From contig URWL01000114.1 of NCBI GenBank assembly GCA_900551465.1, forward strand, positions 1 through 6,602: DNA of 6,602 nt. The letters run 5' to 3'. A program made the position numbers and the translations under genes. The stretch comes from an uncultured Blautia sp. Its GTDB lineage: Bacteria; Bacillota; Clostridia; Lachnospirales; Lachnospiraceae. Positions 1 through 5,118 of this stretch are shown here, in pieces. Within the stretch, counting starts at the first letter, position 1, and each line of letters opens with the position of its first letter. The notes beneath the pieces were generated by a model. The model saw only the letters and a list, made by a program, of their open reading frames with translations, did no database searches and was not told the DNA's origin.

Positions 1-16
1 TTATAAAAGTTAAAAT

Positions 17-57
17 GCCGTATTTATGCGGCTTGTGGCGTTTCGCAAACGCCTACA
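17..57 (+). promoter_or_regulatory. Two adjacent hairpins in the leader of the rhomboid-like gene
   Basis: Two inverted repeats sit back to back. The first pairs GCCG (17-20) with CGGC (29-32), extended by a T-G wobble and an A-T pair. The second is stronger: GGCGTTT (37-43) pairs perfectly with AAACGCC (47-53) around a CGC triloop, and TGT (34-36) pairs with ACA (55-57) after one bulged base. No T-tract follows, so it is not a standard intrinsic terminator. It ends 16 bases before the ribosome binding site at 74-79. The AT-rich start of the window holds possible -10 boxes (TATAAA 2-7, TAAAAT 11-16), but any -35 lies outside the window. It could be a leader structure of this gene or the 3' end of an upstream transcript. 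Confidence 0.4.
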
Positions 58-92
58 GTCATTTAATGATGAAAAGGAGCTCAAGTGATTTT

Positions 93-950
93 ATGAATTG
101 GATTGACAAGCTGGAACGTAAATTTGGAAGATATGGGATCCCAAATCTGACGATGTATATGGTGATCTGCTATGTGCTGGGATATCTGCTTATGGTTATA
201 AATCCCGGTATGCTGGACATGCTGAGCCTTGAGCCGGCAATGATCCTGAAAGGACAGATCTGGAGACTGGTCACCTGGGTGATCTATCCCCCTCAGACAG
301 GAAGCTTTTTGCTGTTTGTGATCTCTATTTTCTTTTTCTATTATCCTATTGGAAATTCCCTGGAACGTACCTGGGGAACCTTCCGCTATAACCTGTATAT
401 TTTTTCAGGACTGCTGTTTGTGATGGCAGCGGCTTTCCTGACTTATTTTTTTACAGGCCGTGTATATCTGGTAGGCGCAGTATTTACTACGTATTATGTA
501 AGTATGTCTGTTTTTCTGGCTTATGCAGCCTGCTATCCCAATATGCAGATCCTTCTGTGGTTTGTGATCCCGATCAAGATGAAATGGATGGGATGGGTAT
601 ACGGAGCAATTATCCTGTATAATATCATATCTTATATACGCGTCGGCGCATGGGTAATGACCGTGCCTATTATAGCATCATTTTTGAATTTTATTCTGTT
701 TTTCTTCAGTGGGATCAGCATGTACCGATTCCGTCCAAAGGAAGTGAAGAGGAGAAGAGAATTCAAAAAAGCCATGGCCCAGAGCCGTGTGGATCCTGTA
801 ACGGGAGCCAGTGTTGCCAAGCATAAATGTGCTATCTGCGGACGTACAGAGCTGGATGATCCAAATCTGGAATTCCGTTTCTGCTCCAAATGCAACGGTA
901 ATTATGAATACTGTCAGGATCATCTGTTTACTCACGAGCATGTGAAGTAA
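93..950 (+). CDS. Rhomboid-fold membrane protein without catalytic residues, with C-terminal zinc-binding module
   Basis: This 285-residue protein is probably a catalytically dead rhomboid relative; its partner and function are unknown. The start at ATG 93 is chosen because AAGGAG (74-79) lies upstream, although the 13-base spacing is long; earlier in-frame ATGs at 15, 66 and 69 have no ribosome binding site. About six hydrophobic segments span residues 17-38, 69-88, 101-121, 127-147, 152-180 and 187-208. GQIWRLVT (residues 54-61) matches the rhomboid L1-loop WR motif. Where active rhomboids have GxSG in the fourth helix, this protein reads GAVF (128-131), so the serine is replaced, and the sixth helix lacks the catalytic His. 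A basic linker (213-233) leads to a Cys/His tail: C246, C249, C264, C267, C274, H277, H281 and H283, enough for one or two zinc ions. lysA starts 40 bases downstream, so co-transcription is likely. The fold assignment is by motif only; Der1-like is an equally fair description. Confidence 0.75.
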   Translation: MNWIDKLERKFGRYGIPNLTMYMVICYVLGYLLMVINPGMLDMLSLEPAMILKGQIWRLVTWVIYPPQTGSFLLFVISIFFFYYPIGNSLERTWGTFRYNLYIFSGLLFVMAAAFLTYFFTGRVYLVGAVFTTYYVSMSVFLAYAACYPNMQILLWFVIPIKMKWMGWVYGAIILYNIISYIRVGAWVMTVPIIASFLNFILFFFSGISMYRFRPKEVKRRREFKKAMAQSRVDPVTGASVAKHKCAICGRTELDDPNLEFRFCSKCNGNYEYCQDHLFTHEHVK

Positions 951-953
951 ACA

Positions 954-980
954 ACGAGGAGAAAAACATAGACGAGGAGA
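954..980 (+). repeat. Duplicated Shine-Dalgarno repeat before lysA
   Basis: The nonamer ACGAGGAGA occurs twice, at 954-962 and 972-980, a period of 18 bases. Each copy carries a GGAG core. Only the second is near the lysA ATG (991); no ATG, GTG or TTG lies at a suitable distance after the first. This may be a short local duplication or a stand-by ribosome binding site. Confidence 0.6.
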
Positions 981-990
981 CAGGATTATT

Positions 991-2280
991 ATGAAAAAAG
1001 TACCTTTTGTTACTCTGGAAAAGCTGAAAGAGATTGAAGCACAGTTTCCCACTCCGTTTCATCTTTATGATGAGAAGGGAATCCGTGAAAATGCAAAGGC
1101 GCTGAAAGAGGCATTTGCATGGAATAAAGGATTTAAGGAGTTCTTTGCTGTAAAAGCAACACCAAATCCTTATCTGATCCAGATCCTTCAGGAGTATGGC
1201 TGCGGCTGTGACTGTTCTTCCATGACGGAACTGATGATGGCTAAAGCGCTGGGCTGCAAAGACGGAGACGTTATGTTTTCTTCCAATGATACTCCGGAGG
1301 AGGAGTTCCGTTATGCAGATGAGATCGGCGGAATCATCAATCTTGATGATATCACCCATATTGAGGCTGTGGAGCGGTCTGTAGGAAGAATTCCTAAAAC
1401 CATTAGCTGCCGTTACAACCCGGGCGGACTTTTTAAGATCAGCAATGATATTATGGATAATCCGGGAGATTCCAAATACGGAATGACAACGGAGCAGATT
1501 TTTGACGCATTCCGTATCCTGAAAGAAAAAGGAGCAGAAAACTTTGGTATCCATGCATTTCTTGCCAGCAATACTGTGACAAACGAGTATTATCCTATGC
1601 TGGCGAAGATCATGTTTGAGCTTGCTGTAAAGCTTCAGAAGGAAACAGGAGCGCATATCAGCTTTATCAATCTTTCCGGAGGTATCGGCATTCCATACAG
1701 CCCGGACCAGAAAGCTAATGATATCCGCGTGATCGGTGAGGGTGTCCGCAAAGTTTACGAAGAGGTTCTTGTTCCGGAGGGAATGGGAGATGTTGCCATT
1801 TATACGGAGCTGGGACGTTTTATGATGGGACCATACGGCTGTCTTGTTACAAAGGCTATTCATGAAAAACATACACATAAAGAATATATCGGTGTGGATG
1901 CCTGTGCAGTAAATCTGATGCGCCCGGCCATGTATGGTGCTTATCATCATATTACGGTTATGGGAAAAGAGCATGAGGTCTGCGACCATCTGTATGATGT
2001 TACAGGCTCTCTCTGTGAAAACAACGACAAATTTGCCATTGACCGTTATCTTCCAAAGATTAACAAAGGCGATCTCCTGGTGATCCATGATACAGGAGCT
2101 CATGGTTTTGCTATGGGATATAATTACAACGGCAAGCTGAAATCAGCAGAGATACTTCTTCATGAAGACGGAAGCTTCCAGCTGATCCGCAGAGCAGAAA
2201 CGCCGAAGGATTATTTTGCTACTTTTGACTGTTTTCCGGTATACGAAAAACTTCTTGAGGATGCAGACAAACTGAAATAA
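991..2280 (+). CDS. lysA: Diaminopimelate decarboxylase (LysA), PLP-dependent
   Basis: LysA decarboxylates meso-diaminopimelate to L-lysine, the last step of lysine synthesis, in the cytoplasm. The 429-residue length is normal for this fold-type III (alanine-racemase-like barrel) family. Visible motifs are FFAVKATPNP with the Schiff-base lysine K55; the glycine loop SGGIG (229-233) for PLP phosphate; ELGR (273-276), with E273 and R276 in the usual EPGR positions; LMRPAMYGAYHHI (309-321), typical of LysA; SLCENND (340-346) with the dimer-interface C342/E343 pair; and GAHGFAMGYNYNG (369-381) with the conserved tyrosine. One oddity is GIHAFLASNT (186-195) where most LysA have GxHxHIGS: the histidine expected to stack on the PLP ring is F190. 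Carboxynorspermidine or ornithine decarboxylase are alternatives, but the RPAxYGAYHHI and CEN motifs favour LysA. GAGGAG (974-979) lies 11 bases before ATG 991. No lysine riboswitch is visible in the short gap. Confidence 0.93.
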   Translation: MKKVPFVTLEKLKEIEAQFPTPFHLYDEKGIRENAKALKEAFAWNKGFKEFFAVKATPNPYLIQILQEYGCGCDCSSMTELMMAKALGCKDGDVMFSSNDTPEEEFRYADEIGGIINLDDITHIEAVERSVGRIPKTISCRYNPGGLFKISNDIMDNPGDSKYGMTTEQIFDAFRILKEKGAENFGIHAFLASNTVTNEYYPMLAKIMFELAVKLQKETGAHISFINLSGGIGIPYSPDQKANDIRVIGEGVRKVYEEVLVPEGMGDVAIYTELGRFMMGPYGCLVTKAIHEKHTHKEYIGVDACAVNLMRPAMYGAYHHITVMGKEHEVCDHLYDVTGSLCENNDKFAIDRYLPKINKGDLLVIHDTGAHGFAMGYNYNGKLKSAEILLHEDGSFQLIRRAETPKDYFATFDCFPVYEKLLEDADKLK

Positions 2281-2282
2281 AC

Positions 2283-2313
2283 AAAAAAGACCGGGTGGAT
2301 ATCCGGTCTTTTT
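2283..2313 (+). terminator. Rho-independent terminator of the lysA operon
   Basis: AAAAAGACCGG (2284-2294) pairs perfectly with CCGGTCTTTTT (2303-2313) around an 8-base loop, starting 3 bases after the lysA stop codon. With an A-tract on the left and a T-tract on the right, it could also stop transcripts arriving on the minus strand, behind the terminator of the convergent tRNA gene. Confidence 0.9.
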
Positions 2314-2319
2314 CAGAAT

Positions 2320-2348
2320 AAAAAAGACTGCTGAGAAACTCAACAGTC
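2320..2348 (-). terminator. Rho-independent terminator of tRNA-Leu
   Basis: GACTG (2326-2330) pairs with CAGTC (2344-2348) and TGAG (2332-2335) with CTCA (2339-2342), with one C/A mismatch and an AAA loop. On the minus strand this hairpin is followed by six T (complement of 2320-2325), which gives the orientation. It lies 9 bases past the tRNA 3' end, back to back with the lysA terminator. Confidence 0.85.
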
Positions 2349-2357
2349 TGATAGTCA

Positions 2358-2439
2358 TGCCGCTGGCCGGACTCGAACCGGCACGGTGTTACCCGCTTGA
2401 TTTTGAGTCAAGTGCGTCTGCCAATTCCGCCACAGCGGC
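2358..2439 (-). tRNA. tRNA-Leu, anticodon CAA
   Basis: This is an 82-nt class II tRNA that reads UUG codons. On the minus strand, the acceptor stem GCCGCTG pairs with CAGCGGC and is followed by discriminator A. T8-G9 and a D arm of the usual tRNA-Leu form (GCGGAATTGGCAGACGC) come next. The anticodon stem CTTGA/TCAAG encloses the loop CTCAAAA, giving anticodon CAA (complement of 2403-2405). A short variable arm (CGG/CCG stem) precedes the T arm GCCGG-TTCGAGT-CCGGC. The 3' CCA is not encoded: TGA follows the discriminator. It is a solitary gene, with its own promoter and terminator, placed tail to tail with lysA. Confidence 0.96.
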
Positions 2440-2454
2440 ACATGTGAACCGTAA

Positions 2455-2486
2455 ATTATAATAACATATTACAATAAATTGTGCAA
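2455..2486 (-). promoter_or_regulatory. Sigma-70-type promoter of tRNA-Leu
   Basis: On the minus strand, TTGCAC (complement of 2481-2486) is followed after exactly 17 bases by TATTAT (complement of 2458-2463). A perfect TATAAT three bases further on (complement of 2455-2460) would give a 20-base spacer. Either -10 puts the transcription start roughly 5-12 bases before the mature tRNA 5' end at 2439. The -35 box shares two bases with the palindrome at 2485-2501. Confidence 0.75.
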
Positions 2487-2501
2487 GACAAAATTTGTCT
2501 T
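2485..2501. repeat. 17-base perfect palindrome between divergent promoters
   Basis: AAGACAAA-A-TTTGTCTT is symmetric around 2493 with eight pairs and a single central base. It overlaps the edge of the tRNA-Leu -35 box and lies just upstream of the first ftsH promoter candidate (2504-2532). The perfect symmetry and position suggest an operator for a dimeric regulator, but an AT-rich chance dyad is possible. It matches neither the CIRCE (HrcA) nor the CtsR pattern. Confidence 0.4.
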
Positions 2502-2503
2502 TC

Positions 2504-2532
2504 TTTTGTGTTCTTTATGAAAAATTTATAAT
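2504..2532 (+). promoter_or_regulatory. Candidate upstream ftsH promoter inside a nested inverted repeat
   Basis: A perfect -10 box TATAAT (2527-2532) has only weak -35 choices: TTTTGT (2504-2509, 17-base spacer) or TTGTGT (2506-2511, 15-base spacer). The -10 lies in the centre of an inverted repeat. TGTTCTT (2509-2515) pairs with AAGAACA (2543-2549), and inside that TGAAA (2518-2522) pairs with TTTCA (2534-2538). Transcripts would start near 2539, giving a leader of about 125 bases. Confidence 0.4.
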
Positions 2533-2549
2533 ATTTCACAGGAAGAACA

Positions 2550-2578
2550 TTGAATTTCAAGGGAAAAGGTGGTATGTT
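2550..2578 (+). promoter_or_regulatory. Candidate downstream ftsH promoter (extended -10)
   Basis: TTGAAT (2550-2555) and TATGTT (2573-2578) are separated by 17 bases, and a TG at 2570-2571 gives an extended -10. The -35 is part of the short palindrome TTGAATTTCAA (2550-2560). The start would be near 2585, about 80 bases before the ftsH start codon. I cannot tell from sequence whether this or the promoter at 2504-2532 is the main one. Confidence 0.45.
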
Positions 2579-2608
2579 ACATTTGGTAAATAACTTTATG
2601 CACATAAG

Positions 2609-2638
2609 GATATGATAAGAAAACATATCTGATATGAT
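2609..2638 (+). repeat. GATATGAT direct repeats and CATATC/GATATG dyad in the ftsH leader
   Basis: GATATGAT occurs at 2609-2616 and 2631-2638, 22 bases apart (about two helical turns). The second copy is also the right arm of the 13-base palindrome CATATC-T-GATATG (2624-2636), which ends 13 bases before the ftsH ribosome binding site. It could be a regulator site or a small leader hairpin near the site of translation initiation. It could also be chance in AT-rich DNA. Confidence 0.3.
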
Positions 2639-2665
2639 GCAGCAGGGATGGAGGATAGACAATAT

Positions 2666-4618
2666 ATGAACTTAGGCGACAAAAAACCTGACAAAACGCC
2701 TACAAAACGACCGCTTTATGTGTATTATATCATTGTAGGTGTGATCATCGTTCTTTTGAACATTCTGGTTGTTCCGGCAATCCAGGAAAGAAGTGTTGAG
2801 AAGACCGATTATTCCACTTTTATCAAAAGTGTGGAAAAAGGAAACGTAACAAAGGCAACTATAGAAGAAGGATATATTTATTACGAGGTGATTTCACCGA
2901 AGACCGGAAATAAGCTCACCTGCAAGACTGTTCAGATGGACGATCCGGAGCTGGTAAACCGTCTCCTGGAAGCAAATGTAGTAATGGACGAGGTACTTCC
3001 GGAAAGTCCTTCCATTTTTCTGACACTGATCCTCAGTTATATCATTCCTATTGGAATTTTTATTTTCCTGGGACGCTGGCTCAGCAAAAAAATGATGTCA
3101 TCTATGGGCAACGGGGGACCGGGAGGCGCTATGTCTTTTGGCAAAAGCAATGCCAAGGTATATGTGAAATCCTCTACCGGGATCAAATTTTCTGATGTTG
3201 CAGGAGAGGATGAGGCGAAAGAGCTTCTGACAGAAATTGTAGATTATCTTCATAATCCGCAGAAGTATACAGAGATCGGTGCGTCTATGCCGAAAGGAGC
3301 CCTTCTTGTAGGGCCTCCGGGAACAGGAAAAACTCTTCTTGCAAAGGCAGTTGCAGGAGAAGCAGAGGTTCCTTTCTTCTCTATTTCCGGATCAGAGTTT
3401 GTGGAAATGTTTGTAGGTATGGGTGCGGCCAAGGTCCGTGACCTTTTTAAACAGGCCAATGAAAAAGCACCTTGTATTGTATTTATTGATGAGATTGATA
3501 CCATTGGTAAAAAACGTGACGGCGCAGGCTTCTCAGGCGGAAATGATGAACGTGAACAGACTTTGAACCAGCTTCTGACAGAGATGGATGGTTTTGACGG
3601 CTCCAAGGGCGTAGTGATCCTGGCTGCCACCAACAGACCGGATTCTCTTGACCCGGCGCTTCTCCGTCCGGGACGTTTTGACAGACGGATTCCTGTAGAA
3701 CTTCCGGATCTGCTTGGCCGTGAGGAAATCTTAAAAGTCCATGCCAAAAAGATTAAAATTGCGGATACAGTACGTTTCGATGAGATTGCAAAAGCAGCGG
3801 CAGGAGCTTCCGGTGCGGAGCTTGCAAATATTGTTAACGAGGCTGCGCTGCGTGCAGTTCGTGACGGACGTAAGTTTGCCACTCAGGCTGATTTTGAGGA
3901 GAGTATCGAGGTAGTTATCGCAGGCTATCAGAAGAAGAACCGAGTACTGTCCAATAAAGAAAAACTTATTGTATCCTATCATGAGATCGGTCATGCTCTT
4001 GTTGCAGCGAAGCAGACAGAATCTGCACCTGTACACAAGATCACGATCATTCCGCGTACTTCCGGTGCACTTGGATATACTATGCAGGTAGATGAAAAGG
4101 AACATTTCCTGATGTCCAAGGAGGAACTGGAGAACAAGATTGCAACCTTTACCGGAGGACGTGCGGCAGAGGAACTGGTTTTCCATTCTATTACCACAGG
4201 AGCTTCTAATGACATCGAGCAGGCAACCAAGATTGCCCGGGGAATGATCTCCCGTTTTGGTATGAGTGATGATTTTGATATGGTTGCAATGGAAAATGTC
4301 AGCAATCAGTATCTTGGAGGAGATGCGACCCTTGCATGTTCTTTTGAGACGCAGACCCTGATTGATAAAAAGGTTGTAGAGCTTGTTAAGACACAGCATG
4401 ATAAGGCTCTTAAGATCCTGCAGGATAATATAGGCAAACTTCATGAGCTTGCACAGTACCTGTATGAGCATGAGACGATTACAGGTGAAGAGTTTATGCA
4501 TATACTGGAAACTCCGCCTGCAGCAGTAACAACATCTGCAGTACAGGAAGAGAGCGCTGCAGAAGCAATGCCGATGTCAGAAGAGGTAAACGGATCTGAT
4601 CCGGAAACCGAAGAATGA
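2666..4618 (+). CDS. ftsH: ATP-dependent zinc metalloprotease FtsH
   Basis: FtsH is a membrane-anchored hexameric AAA+ protease that extracts and degrades misfolded membrane proteins and some short-lived regulators. I choose ATG 2666 (650 residues) over ATG 2648 because GGAGG (2650-2654) precedes it; the earlier ATG overlaps that ribosome binding site and has none of its own. A transmembrane helix (about 17-39), an extracytoplasmic domain (40-115) and a second helix (116-137) come first. A Gly-rich linker (148-159) leads to the AAA+ module: Walker A GPPGTGKT (216-223), pore loop FVGMGA (249-254), Walker B IVFIDEID (271-278) with D275/E276, and arginine fingers R337/R340 in RPGRFDR. The protease active site is HEIGH (439-443) with D516 in GASND as likely third zinc ligand; most FtsH have HEAGH. 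The last ~35 residues are an Ala/Glu-rich, probably disordered tail. It appears monocistronic, with its own promoters and terminator, and lacks the tilS-hpt context common in Firmicutes. Confidence 0.97.
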   Translation: MNLGDKKPDKTPTKRPLYVYYIIVGVIIVLLNILVVPAIQERSVEKTDYSTFIKSVEKGNVTKATIEEGYIYYEVISPKTGNKLTCKTVQMDDPELVNRLLEANVVMDEVLPESPSIFLTLILSYIIPIGIFIFLGRWLSKKMMSSMGNGGPGGAMSFGKSNAKVYVKSSTGIKFSDVAGEDEAKELLTEIVDYLHNPQKYTEIGASMPKGALLVGPPGTGKTLLAKAVAGEAEVPFFSISGSEFVEMFVGMGAAKVRDLFKQANEKAPCIVFIDEIDTIGKKRDGAGFSGGNDEREQTLNQLLTEMDGFDGSKGVVILAATNRPDSLDPALLRPGRFDRRIPVELPDLLGREEILKVHAKKIKIADTVRFDEIAKAAAGASGAELANIVNEAALRAVRDGRKFATQADFEESIEVVIAGYQKKNRVLSNKEKLIVSYHEIGHALVAAKQTESAPVHKITIIPRTSGALGYTMQVDEKEHFLMSKEELENKIATFTGGRAAEELVFHSITTGASNDIEQATKIARGMISRFGMSDDFDMVAMENVSNQYLGGDATLACSFETQTLIDKKVVELVKTQHDKALKILQDNIGKLHELAQYLYEHETITGEEFMHILETPPAAVTTSAVQEESAAEAMPMSEEVNGSDPETEE

Positions 4619-4640
4619 TGGATTTGTAATTAAATGATCA

Positions 4641-4681
4641 GAGGTGATTCCAGCGAAATACGTTGAGGATCACCTTTTTTT
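4641..4681 (+). terminator. Rho-independent terminator of ftsH
   Basis: The long stem AGGTGAT (4642-4648) pairs with ATCACCT (4669-4675). It continues through CAGCG (4651-4655) pairing with CGTTG (4661-4665, one G-T wobble) around an AAATA loop, with a small bulge near 4666. Seven T (4675-4681) follow. It begins 22 bases after the ftsH stop codon. Its right arm overlaps the next promoter. Confidence 0.92.
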
Positions 4682-4691
4682 ATGATATGAT
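4663..4691 (+). promoter_or_regulatory. Promoter of the zinc-finger protein/polA operon, overlapping the ftsH terminator
   Basis: TTGAGG (4663-4668) and TATGAT (4686-4691) are separated by exactly 17 bases, with TG at 4683-4684 forming an extended -10. The -35 box lies in the 3' arm of the ftsH terminator hairpin and the T-tract falls in the spacer. The start would be near 4698, giving a leader of about 21 bases with the ribosome binding site AGGAGGG at 4706-4712. Confidence 0.6.
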
Positions 4692-4718
4692 AAAAAGAAC
4701 GGATCAGGAGGGAATTAT

Positions 4719-5093
4719 ATGACCAGAAAAGCACCGATCACAGAACTGGACTGCCGGACGGCAGAGAGCATGGTAGCCAGATATATCAATCACACACTGA
4801 AAACAGATGAACTGGAGGAATTTCTGGATCACATTGAACATTGTTCCTCCTGTTATGATGAGCTTGAGACATATTTTATTGTAAACAAAGTGACACAACA
4901 GCTGGTGGAGCAGGAGGACGGCTCTGTCCTGGATTTTCAGAATCTTCTGGAACAGGATATCCGAAAGTCCAGAAGATACATCCATCACAAAAGATATATG
5001 CAGCTGGCCGGGGGAATATTGACGCTTCTCCTTTCCGGCGCTTTAATTATTTTTCTTATTTTTGTATTTTTTGAAATAAAAAGATTTTGGTAA
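4719..5093 (+). CDS. Small membrane protein with anti-sigma-type zinc finger (zf-HC2-like)
   Basis: This is a 124-residue single-pass membrane protein of unknown function. Near the N-terminus it carries C12 and the run H38-x3-C42-x2-C45 (DHIEHCSSC), the HxxxCxxC zinc-binding signature of ZAS/zf-HC2 anti-sigma factors. Residues 46-93 are polar and charged, probably partly helical. Residues 95-119 form a strong hydrophobic helix, ending in the short positively charged tail KRFW. The topology suggests a cytoplasmic zinc domain tethered to the membrane, with almost nothing outside. AGGAGGG (4706-4712) lies 6 bases before ATG 4719. No sigma factor gene is adjacent, which is unusual for an anti-sigma factor; instead polA starts 25 bases after its stop and is probably co-transcribed. 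The zinc motif is seen directly; a sigma-binding role is only a family inference and may not apply. Confidence 0.8.
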   Translation: MTRKAPITELDCRTAESMVARYINHTLKTDELEEFLDHIEHCSSCYDELETYFIVNKVTQQLVEQEDGSVLDFQNLLEQDIRKSRRYIHHKRYMQLAGGILTLLLSGALIIFLIFVFFEIKRFW

Positions 5094-5104
5094 AAGACAA
5101 CAGC

Positions 5105-5110
5105 AGGAGG
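5105..5110 (+). promoter_or_regulatory. polA ribosome binding site that favours a TTG start
   Basis: A perfect AGGAGG lies only 2 bases before the in-frame ATG at 5113 but 8 bases before the in-frame TTG at 5119. The optimal spacing points to the TTG. The protein then begins (M)SEKILLIDGHSILNRAFYG, the usual beginning of Pol I in related clostridia, without the extra Met-Asp. Confidence 0.8.
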
Positions 5111-5118
5111 ACATGGAT

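Noticed and set aside
951..990. Possible lysine riboswitch controlling lysA
   Set aside because: The gap is only 40 bases and holds only ribosome binding sites; an L-box needs well over 150 bases. The region before the operon start in this window is also too short.
928..2103. A 391-codon open frame on the minus strand opposite lysA
   Set aside because: It is fully antisense to a gene with clear LysA motifs, has Cys/His/Ser-rich composition without domain signs, and its position is explained by lysA codon use.
2358..2439. tRNA-Leu as an integration site for a mobile element
   Set aside because: There is no integrase gene, no repeat of the tRNA 3' end and no foreign-looking genes in the window; both neighbours are housekeeping genes.
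2456..2662. A 68-codon minus-strand open frame in the ftsH upstream region
   Set aside because: No ribosome binding site is visible, the translation is unlike any domain, and it overlaps the tRNA promoter and ftsH control region.
2441..2665. CIRCE or CtsR heat-shock operator upstream of ftsH
   Set aside because: The dyads present do not match TTAGCACTC-N9-GAGTGCTAA or the tandem GGTCAAA heptads.
3250..4501. Several minus-strand open frames (210, 256 and 104 codons) inside ftsH
   Set aside because: They overlap each other and the unambiguous FtsH frame, and show low-complexity Ser/Arg/Pro or Cys-rich translations typical of antisense shadows.
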